From positions 3,720,001-3,784,000 of the forward strand of contig NZ_CP010979.1 in NCBI RefSeq assembly GCF_000498395.2: DNA of 64,000 nt, read 5' to 3'. Under the pieces are notes generated by a model. That model was not told the DNA's origin, ran no database searches, and was given only the letters and a program-made list of their open reading frames with translations. This document shows positions 57,977 through 64,000 of the stretch, in pieces. The DNA comes from Pseudomonas putida S13.1.2 (GTDB taxonomy: Bacteria; Pseudomonadota; Gammaproteobacteria; Pseudomonadales; Pseudomonadaceae). How positions within the stretch are numbered: the stretch's first letter is position 1; every line of letters begins with the position of its first letter. Made by a program: the position numbers and the translations under genes.

Positions 57977-58383
57977 ACATGCCGGAACACGCACGCCAGG
58001 CGTTGGAAGCGTTCGAACAGGGCAAAGGCTGGGAACAGCGCGCGCGGCTGTTGATGCAGTGGGGCGACCGCCTCGAGCCGCTGGCTGATGCTGACAAGAC
58101 CGAAGCCAACCGGGTGCACGGCTGTGAAAGCCTGGTGTGGCTGGTGGCCGAGCAGGTCGATGGCTTGTGGCGGTTCACGGCCAGCAGCGATGCACGCCTG
58201 CTGCGTGGGCTGCTGGCCTTGTTGCTGGTGCGGGTGCAGGGGTTGGCCAGTGAAGAGTTGGCCAGGCTTGATCTGCGTGAGTGGTTCACCCAACTGGGCC
58301 TTGAGCGCCAACTGTCGCCGTCACGCAGCAATGGGCTGCATGCAGTGTTACAGCGGATGGCGGAGCTGGCGTCCAATTGCTGA
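57973..58383 (+). CDS. csdE: Sulfur acceptor CsdE (SufE-like)
   Basis: Accepts persulfide sulfur from CsdA. The 136-aa protein has the acceptor cysteine C51 in RVHGCESLVWL. The ATG overlaps the csdA stop (ATGA), so the two are translationally coupled. A REP pair follows. Confidence 0.93.
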   Translation: MNMPEHARQALEAFEQGKGWEQRARLLMQWGDRLEPLADADKTEANRVHGCESLVWLVAEQVDGLWRFTASSDARLLRGLLALLLVRVQGLASEELARLDLREWFTQLGLERQLSPSRSNGLHAVLQRMAELASNC

Positions 58384-58397
58384 ATGTGTGCTGGCTT

Positions 58398-58479
58398 CTT
58401 CGCGGGCTTGCCCGCTCCCACAGGTACTGCATCTCTCAGTAAAGATTAGGCCCCTGTGGGAGCGGGCGAGCCCGCGAAG
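58398..58479. repeat. Inverted REP pair, class B
   Basis: The arms CTTCGCGGGCTTGCCCGCTC at 58398-58424 and their mirror at 58453-58479 differ at one or two positions. It lies between the convergent csdE and tcdA genes. Confidence 0.88.
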
Positions 58480-58492
58480 AGGCCCACCCGGT

Positions 58493-59302
58493 TTACTCAG
58501 GCTTGATACGCTCCGAAGGCCGCCGCGCACCCGCCACCAGCTTCTCGATCGCCTTGCTCGCCGCCACCATGCCAAAGGTCGCGGTCACCATCATCACCGC
58601 ACCAAAGCCACCCGAGCAGTCCAGCCTTACCCCCTCCCCCACAAAGCTTTTCTGCAGGCAAACGCTGCCATCACCCTTGGGGTAACGCAGCTGTTCGCTG
58701 GAGAACACGCAGGGCACGCCATAGTTGCGGCTGACATTACGCGAAAAGTTGTAGTCGCGGCGCAGGGTAGAGCGCACCCGCGAGGCCAGCGGGTCGTTGA
58801 AGGTCTTGTTCAGGTCGGCGATCTGGATCTGTGTCGGGTCGATCTGCCCACCAGCGCCACCGGTAGTGACGATGGCGATCTTGCGCCGGCGGCACCAGGC
58901 AATCAGCGCAGCCTTGGCCATGACGCTGTCGATGCAGTCGATCACGCAGTCCAGGTGCTCGTGGATATGCTCGGCCATGGTTTCACGGGTAACGAAGTCG
59001 GCCACCGCATGCACCGTGCACGCCGGGTTGATTGCACGCAGGCGCTCGGCCATGACCTCCACCTTGGGCCGCCCCACCTGCCCTTCCAGGGCATGGGCCT
59101 GGCGGTTGGTGTTGCTGACGCAGACGTCGTCCAGGTCAAACAGGGTGATTTCGCCCACGCCGCTGCGGGCCAGCGCTTCGGCCACCCAGGACCCCACCCC
59201 GCCAATACCGACCACAGCCACATGGGCCTGCCCCAGGCGTTGCAGCCCCTGGTCGCCATACAGCCGGGCAACGCCGGCGAAGCGTGGATCTTCTGTGCTC
59301 AT
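58493..59302 (-). CDS. tcdA: tRNA cyclic N6-threonylcarbamoyladenosine(37) synthase TcdA
   Basis: E1-like enzyme (CsdL) that cyclises t6A in tRNA using ATP. The 269-aa protein has the nucleotide site VVGIGGVGSWVAEALARSG, the TNRQ motif and TTGGAGGQIDPT. I use ATG 59302; ATG 59308 is in frame two codons before. It works with CsdA-CsdE, encoded next to it on the other strand. Confidence 0.93.
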   Translation of the reverse strand: MSTEDPRFAGVARLYGDQGLQRLGQAHVAVVGIGGVGSWVAEALARSGVGEITLFDLDDVCVSNTNRQAHALEGQVGRPKVEVMAERLRAINPACTVHAVADFVTRETMAEHIHEHLDCVIDCIDSVMAKAALIAWCRRRKIAIVTTGGAGGQIDPTQIQIADLNKTFNDPLASRVRSTLRRDYNFSRNVSRNYGVPCVFSSEQLRYPKGDGSVCLQKSFVGEGVRLDCSGGFGAVMMVTATFGMVAASKAIEKLVAGARRPSERIKPE

Positions 59303-59421
59303 GTTCATACCCCAAAAAACCGGCGCGCATTATATGCCAGCGGGCCCATGGCCTGCATCGTTAGGAAAGAGACTACCAACCCTGCTTTAATGTCCTATCA
59401 CTTCGACACAAATGGACGACA

Positions 59422-62013
59422 ATGTCTTCACGTAAATTCGGCCTGAACCTGGTTGTGGTGCTGGCCATCGCCGCGCTGTTCACCGGGTTCTGGGCACTGA
59501 TCAACCGCCCGGTCTCCGCCCCTGCCTGGCCAGAACAGATCTCTGGCTTTTCGTATTCGCCGTTCCGCCTGGGGGAAAGCCCGCAGAAGGGCCAGTACCC
59601 CACTGACGACGAGATGCGCCAAGACCTGGAGCAGTTGAGCAAACTGACCGACAGCGTCCGTATCTACACCGTGGAGGGCACCCAGGCCGATATCCCGCGC
59701 CTGGCCGAGGAATTCGGCTTGCGGGTGACGCTGGGGGTCTGGATCAGCCCGGACCTGGAGCGCAACGAGCGCGAAATCGCCACGGCCATCCAGTTGGCCA
59801 ACACCTCGCGCAGCGTGGTGCGGGTAGTGGTCGGCAACGAGGCGCTGTTCCGTGAAGAAGTCACCCCGGAAAACCTGATCAAATACCTGGACCGGGTACG
59901 CGCAGCCGTCAAGGTACCTGTGACCACCAGCGAGCAATGGCACATCTGGAAAGAAAACCCCGAGCTAGCCAAGCACGTCGACCTGATTGCCGCGCACATC
60001 CTGCCCTACTGGGAATTTGTCCCGATGAAGGATTCAGTCGAGTTCGTGCTCGACCGCGCCCGTGAGCTGAAGCACCAGTTCCCGCGCAAACCGCTGCTGC
60101 TGTCCGAGGTCGGCTGGCCGAGCAACGGCCGCATGCGCGGTGGTGCCGATGCCAGCCAGGCCGACCAGGCCATTTACCTGCGTACCTTGGTCAACACCCT
60201 CAACCGCCGTGGCTACAACTACTTTGTCATCGAAGCCTATGACCAGCCGTGGAAGGCCAGCGACGAAGGCTCGGTAGGCGCCTACTGGGGCGTGTACAAC
60301 GCCGAGCGTCAGCAAAAATTCAACTTCGACGGCCCCGTGGTCGCGATCCCGCAGTGGCGTGCCCTGGCGGTAGCCTCGGTGGTGCTGGCGATGATTGCGC
60401 TGATGGTGCTGTTCATCGACGGCTCGGCGCTGCGCCAGCGCGGCCGCACATTCCTCACCTTCATCACCTTCCTGTGCGGGTCGGTACTGGTGTGGATTGC
60501 CTATGACTACAGCCAGCAATACAGCACCTGGTTCAGCCTGACCGTGGGCGTGCTACTCGCCCTTGGCGCGCTGGGCGTGTTCATCGTGCTGCTGACCGAG
60601 GCCCATGAACTGGCCGAGGCCGTATGGATACACAAGCGCCGTCGCGAGTTCCTGCCGGTACAGGCCGACAGCGCCTACCGGCCCAAGGTGTCGGTGCATG
60701 TGCCGTGCTACAACGAGCCACCCGAGATGGTGAAGCAGACCCTCGACGCCCTGGCCGCGCTGGACTACCCCGACTACGAAGTGCTGGTGATCGACAACAA
60801 CACCAAGGACCCGGCCGTATGGGAGCCGCTGAAGGCGCACTGCGAGAAGCTCGGCGAGCGCTTCAAGTTCTTCCACGTCGCGCCACTGGCTGGCTTCAAG
60901 GGCGGCGCACTGAACTACCTGCTCCCGCACACGGCCAAGGACGCCGAAGTGATTGCGGTGATCGACTCGGACTACTGCGTCGACCGCAACTGGCTCAAGC
61001 ACATGGTGCCGCATTTCGCCGACCCGAAAATTGCCGTGGTGCAGTCGCCGCAGGACTACCGCGACCAGCACGAAAGCGCCTTCAAGAAGCTGTGCTACAG
61101 CGAGTACAAGGGCTTTTTCCACATCGGCATGGTCACCCGCAACGACCGTGACGCCATCATCCAGCACGGCACCATGACCATGACCCGGCGCACGGTACTG
61201 GAAGAGCTGGGCTGGGCCGAATGGTGCATCTGCGAGGACGCCGAGCTGGGCCTGCGCGTGTTCGAGAAGGGCCTGTCGGCTGCCTACGCCCACAACAGCT
61301 ATGGCAAGGGCCTGATGCCCGACACCTTCATCGACTTCAAGAAGCAGCGCTTCCGCTGGGCCTACGGTGCCATTCAGATTATCAAGCACCACGCCAGCGC
61401 CCTGTTGCGCGGCAAGGGCAGCGAGCTGACGCGTGGCCAGCGCTACCACTTCCTGGCCGGCTGGCTGCCGTGGGTCGCCGACGGCATGAATATCTTCTTC
61501 ACCATTGGCGCGCTGCTGTGGTCAGCAGCAATGATCATCGTGCCGCACCGCGTCGACCCGCCGCTGATGATCTTCGCCATCCCGCCGCTGGCGCTGTTCT
61601 TCTTCAAGGTCGGCAAGATCATCTTCCTTTACCGCCGCGCGGTGGGGGTGAACCTCAAGGACGCCTTCGCCGCAGCGCTGGCCGGCCTGGCGCTGTCGCA
61701 TACCATTGCCAAGGCGGTGCTGTACGGCTTCTTCACCAGCAGCATGCCGTTTTTCCGCACGCCAAAGAATGCCGACAGCCATGGGCTGCTGGTGGCACTT
61801 TCCGAGGCGCGCGAAGAGCTGTTCATCATGTTGCTGCTGTGGGGTGCGGCGCTGGGTATCTACCTGGTGCAGGGGCTGCCGAGTTCGGACATGCGCTTCT
61901 GGGTAGCGATGCTGCTGGTGCAGTCGTTGCCATACGTGGCGGCGCTGGTGATGGCGTTGCTGTCTTCGCTGCCCAAGCCGCAGGCAAAAGCTGCCGAACC
62001 GCAGCAGGCTTGA
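59422..62013 (+). CDS. ndvB: NdvB-like beta-glucan synthase, GH17-GT2 fusion
   Basis: Membrane enzyme of 863 aa that makes and remodels periplasmic beta-glucans. After an N-terminal membrane helix comes a GH17 transglycosylase domain (about residues 35-310) with acid/base E140 (VGNEAL) and nucleophile E229 (LLSEVGWPSNG). Two to three membrane helices (about 315-400) lead to a GT2 domain with D515-x-D517, acceptor D606 (CEDAELG) and Q642-R-F-R-W646, then further helices. All catalytic residues are present. Known Pseudomonas NdvB-type fusions make beta-1,3 chains and branch or cyclise them; the product here is not certain. Confidence 0.85.
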   Translation: MSSRKFGLNLVVVLAIAALFTGFWALINRPVSAPAWPEQISGFSYSPFRLGESPQKGQYPTDDEMRQDLEQLSKLTDSVRIYTVEGTQADIPRLAEEFGLRVTLGVWISPDLERNEREIATAIQLANTSRSVVRVVVGNEALFREEVTPENLIKYLDRVRAAVKVPVTTSEQWHIWKENPELAKHVDLIAAHILPYWEFVPMKDSVEFVLDRARELKHQFPRKPLLLSEVGWPSNGRMRGGADASQADQAIYLRTLVNTLNRRGYNYFVIEAYDQPWKASDEGSVGAYWGVYNAERQQKFNFDGPVVAIPQWRALAVASVVLAMIALMVLFIDGSALRQRGRTFLTFITFLCGSVLVWIAYDYSQQYSTWFSLTVGVLLALGALGVFIVLLTEAHELAEAVWIHKRRREFLPVQADSAYRPKVSVHVPCYNEPPEMVKQTLDALAALDYPDYEVLVIDNNTKDPAVWEPLKAHCEKLGERFKFFHVAPLAGFKGGALNYLLPHTAKDAEVIAVIDSDYCVDRNWLKHMVPHFADPKIAVVQSPQDYRDQHESAFKKLCYSEYKGFFHIGMVTRNDRDAIIQHGTMTMTRRTVLEELGWAEWCICEDAELGLRVFEKGLSAAYAHNSYGKGLMPDTFIDFKKQRFRWAYGAIQIIKHHASALLRGKGSELTRGQRYHFLAGWLPWVADGMNIFFTIGALLWSAAMIIVPHRVDPPLMIFAIPPLALFFFKVGKIIFLYRRAVGVNLKDAFAAALAGLALSHTIAKAVLYGFFTSSMPFFRTPKNADSHGLLVALSEAREELFIMLLLWGAALGIYLVQGLPSSDMRFWVAMLLVQSLPYVAALVMALLSSLPKPQAKAAEPQQA

Positions 62014-62020
62014 GATTGCC

Positions 62021-62142
62021 GGGGCCGCTTTGCGGCCCTTTCGCGGCACAAGGCCGCTCCTACAGGGGACCGCGGCAGCCAGATAACCCGCGATCGCCTG
62101 TAGGAGCGGCCTTGCGTCGCGACAGGGCCGCAAAGCGGCCCC
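62021..62142. repeat. Inverted REP pair, class A
   Basis: The outer arms GGGGCCGCTTTGCGGCCC and GGGCCGCAAAGCGGCCCC frame inner REP units with core AAGGCCGCTCCTACAG and a few mismatches. It lies between ndvB and dapE. Confidence 0.88.
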
Positions 62143-62213
62143 ATTGACCCCTCGGTTTGATATAAGATAACGCCCCTCAGATTTCCCCGCCTTGCCTTGC
62201 CCCGGAGTTCCCC

Positions 62214-63365
62214 ATGACGGCCCCTGCCGAGCTCTCGCCTACCCTTCAACTGGCCTGCGACCTGATCCGTCGCCCCTCGGTCACCCCTGTCGACGCCGAC
62301 TGCCAGGCGCAGATGATGAAGCGCCTGGGCGCCGTGGGCTTCGAGCTCGAGCCGATGCGCATTGAAGACGTAGACAACTTCTGGGCCACCCACGGCAGCC
62401 AGGACGGCCCGGTGCTGTGCTTTGCCGGCCACACCGACGTGGTACCCACCGGCCCGGTGCAGCAATGGCAGCACGAACCGTTCGAAGCGCTGATCGACGC
62501 TGACGGCATGCTCTGCGGCCGTGGCGCCGCCGACATGAAAGGCAGCCTGGCCTCCATGGTGATCGCCAGCGAGCGCTTCGTGCACGACTACCCCAACCAC
62601 CGCGGCAAGGTCGCCTTCCTGATCACCAGCGACGAGGAAGGTCCGGCCCACCACGGCACCAAGGCAGTGGTCGAACGCCTGAAAGCGCGCAACGAACGCC
62701 TGGACTGGTGCATCGTCGGCGAACCCTCCAGCACCACCCTGCTGGGTGACGTGGTCAAGAACGGCCGCCGTGGCTCGCTGGGTGCCAAGCTGACCGTGCG
62801 CGGCAAGCAGGGCCACGTGGCCTACCCGCACCTGGCACGTAACCCGATCCACCTGGCCGCCCCGGCCTTGGCGGAACTGGCAGCCGAGCACTGGGATGAA
62901 GGCAACGCGTTCTTCCCGCCGACCAGCTTCCAGATCTCCAACCTCAATTCCGGCACCGGCGCCACCAACGTGGTACCGGGCGACCTGACCGCGCTGTTCA
63001 ACTTCCGCTTTTCTACCGAGTCGACCGTCGAGGGCCTGCAGGCGCGGGTGTCGGCGATTCTCGACAAGCATCAACTGGACTGGTCGATCGACTGGGCGCT
63101 GTCGGGCCTGCCGTTCCTCACCGAGCCCGGCGAACTGCTCGATGCCGTGGCACACAGCATCAAGGGCGTCACCGGCCGCGATACCCAGCCGTCCACCAGC
63201 GGCGGCACCTCCGATGGCCGCTTCATCGCCACCATGGGTACCCAGGTGGTCGAGCTTGGCCCGGTCAACGCCACCATTCACCAGGTGGACGAGCGGATCC
63301 TGGCCAGCGACCTAGACCTGCTGACCGAAATCTACTACCAGACCCTGGTTCGGTTGCTCGCCTGA
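62214..63365 (+). CDS. dapE: Succinyl-diaminopimelate desuccinylase
   Basis: Di-zinc M20 hydrolase of lysine synthesis. The 383-aa protein has CFAGHTDVVPTGP with H73 and D75, GRGAADMKG, TSDEEGPA with the catalytic glutamate and the late SGGTSDGRFIA. Its stop overlaps the next ATG by one base. Confidence 0.96.
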   Translation: MTAPAELSPTLQLACDLIRRPSVTPVDADCQAQMMKRLGAVGFELEPMRIEDVDNFWATHGSQDGPVLCFAGHTDVVPTGPVQQWQHEPFEALIDADGMLCGRGAADMKGSLASMVIASERFVHDYPNHRGKVAFLITSDEEGPAHHGTKAVVERLKARNERLDWCIVGEPSSTTLLGDVVKNGRRGSLGAKLTVRGKQGHVAYPHLARNPIHLAAPALAELAAEHWDEGNAFFPPTSFQISNLNSGTGATNVVPGDLTALFNFRFSTESTVEGLQARVSAILDKHQLDWSIDWALSGLPFLTEPGELLDAVAHSIKGVTGRDTQPSTSGGTSDGRFIATMGTQVVELGPVNATIHQVDERILASDLDLLTEIYYQTLVRLLA

Positions 63366-64000
63366 TGCTCGCCTGCCCTCTTTGCCAGGCGCCGCTGAGC
63401 CGGCTCGACAACAGTGTGGTGTGCCCGGCCGGTCACCGCTTCGACCGTGCCCGCCAGGGTTACCTGAACCTGCTGCCGGTGCAGCACAAGAACAGCCGCG
63501 ACCCGGGTGACAACCAGGCCATGGTCGAGGCCCGCCGCGATTTCCTCGACGCTGGCCACTACGCCCCGGTGGCCCGCCGCCTGGCCGAGCTGGCCGCCGA
63601 GCGCCAGCCCGGCGCCTGGCTGGACATCGGCTGCGGCGAGGGTTACTACACCGCGCTGCTCGCCCAGGCCCTGCCGGCTGCCGACGGTTATGCCCTGGAC
63701 ATCTCCCGCGAGGCGGTCAAGCGGGCCTGCCGCCGCGCGCCGGAGGTTACCTGGATGGTCGCCAGCATGGCCCGCGTGCCGCTGGCCGACGCCAGTTGCC
63801 AGTTCATTGCCAGCGTGTTCAGCCCGCTGGACTGGGCCGAAGCCAAGCGCCTGCTCAGCCCCGGCGGCGGCCTGATGCGGGTCGGCCCGACCAGCGGCCA
63901 CCTGATGGAGTTGCGCGAGGTGCTCTACGATGAAGTACGCCCTTACGCCGACGACAAGCACCTGGCCCTCGTCCCCGAAGGCATGGCCCACGCCCACAGC
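63365..64000 (+). CDS. rlmA: RlmA-like 23S rRNA (guanine-N1)-methyltransferase, cut by window edge
   Basis: SAM-dependent enzyme modifying helix 35 of 23S rRNA (G745 in E. coli RlmA). The first 212 residues show the zinc site C4, C7, C20, H24, the SAM motif WLDIGCGEGYY and the FSPLDWAEAKRLL block. The C-terminus (about 60 residues) lies beyond the window. The ATG overlaps the dapE stop (TGATG). Some Pseudomonas entries call it only a putative RNA methyltransferase. Confidence 0.85.
   Translation, partial: MLACPLCQAPLSRLDNSVVCPAGHRFDRARQGYLNLLPVQHKNSRDPGDNQAMVEARRDFLDAGHYAPVARRLAELAAERQPGAWLDIGCGEGYYTALLAQALPAADGYALDISREAVKRACRRAPEVTWMVASMARVPLADASCQFIASVFSPLDWAEAKRLLSPGGGLMRVGPTSGHLMELREVLYDEVRPYADDKHLALVPEGMAHAHS

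Overview
This window is chromosomal DNA from a GC-rich gammaproteobacterium of the Pseudomonas putida group. Three things support this: the protein sequences (RecA of 355 aa, GlnD of 900 aa, DnaE of 1174 aa), the neighbourhoods fpr/finR, fdxA-rsmZ-rpoS-nlpD and map-glnD-dapC, and about eight inverted pairs of Pseudomonas-type REP palindromes between genes. From memory, the order matches P. putida KT2440 closely; I could not run a comparison. I see no rRNA, tRNA, CRISPR array or complete insertion sequence.

Layout. 1-5849: ferredoxin-NADP reductase and its divergent LysR regulator finR, diacylglycerol kinase, the response regulator erdR, a DTW-domain tRNA-modifying enzyme, a small secreted protein, an orphan ribbon-helix-helix protein and a LOG-family nucleotide hydrolase. 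5985-11856: recX, recA (with an SOS box), pncC, a short accessory islet (a 49-aa CxxC protein and a family-25 glycosyltransferase) and mutS. 11997-18000: fdxA, the small RNA gene rsmZ, rpoS, nlpD, pcm, surE, truD and ispF. 18165-24720: the formaldehyde-detoxification genes fghA, adhC (frameshifted here) and a LysR regulator, then ispD, ftsB, eno and kdsA. 24724-33426: pyrG, tilS, accA, dnaE and rnhB. 33428-47387: the envelope and translation cluster lpxB-lpxA-fabZ-lpxD-skp-bamA-rseP-dxr-cdsA-uppS-frr-pyrH-tsf-rpsB, all on the minus strand. 47733-64000: map, glnD and dapC, an Na+/H+ antiporter on the opposite strand, the higBA toxin-antitoxin pair, an ArsC/Spx-like gene, dapD, csdA-csdE, tcdA (minus), an NdvB-like GH17-GT2 fusion, dapE and the start of an rlmA-like methyltransferase.

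How the genes work together. The long minus-strand run makes lipid A (lpxA, lpxB, lpxD, with kdsA for Kdo), outer-membrane proteins (skp, bamA, rseP), phospholipid (cdsA, fabZ, accA) and isoprenoids (dxr, ispD, ispF, uppS), mixed with core translation factors. Many of its genes overlap by 1-4 bases or sit 1 base apart, which points to translational coupling. The plus-strand end carries nitrogen sensing (glnD) and three steps of lysine/diaminopimelate synthesis (dapC, dapD, dapE). csdA, csdE and tcdA together supply the cyclic t6A tRNA modification.

Most of the window is conserved core genome. The parts most worth a second look are the single-base frameshift in adhC, the near-empty mutS-pncC interval (a known tailocin hotspot in pseudomonads), the apparent absence of a prophage that I recall near higBA in KT2440, the rsmZ locus with its GacA-type upstream site, and hairpins in the fdxA and ispF leaders. 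I found no convincing new multi-gene system.
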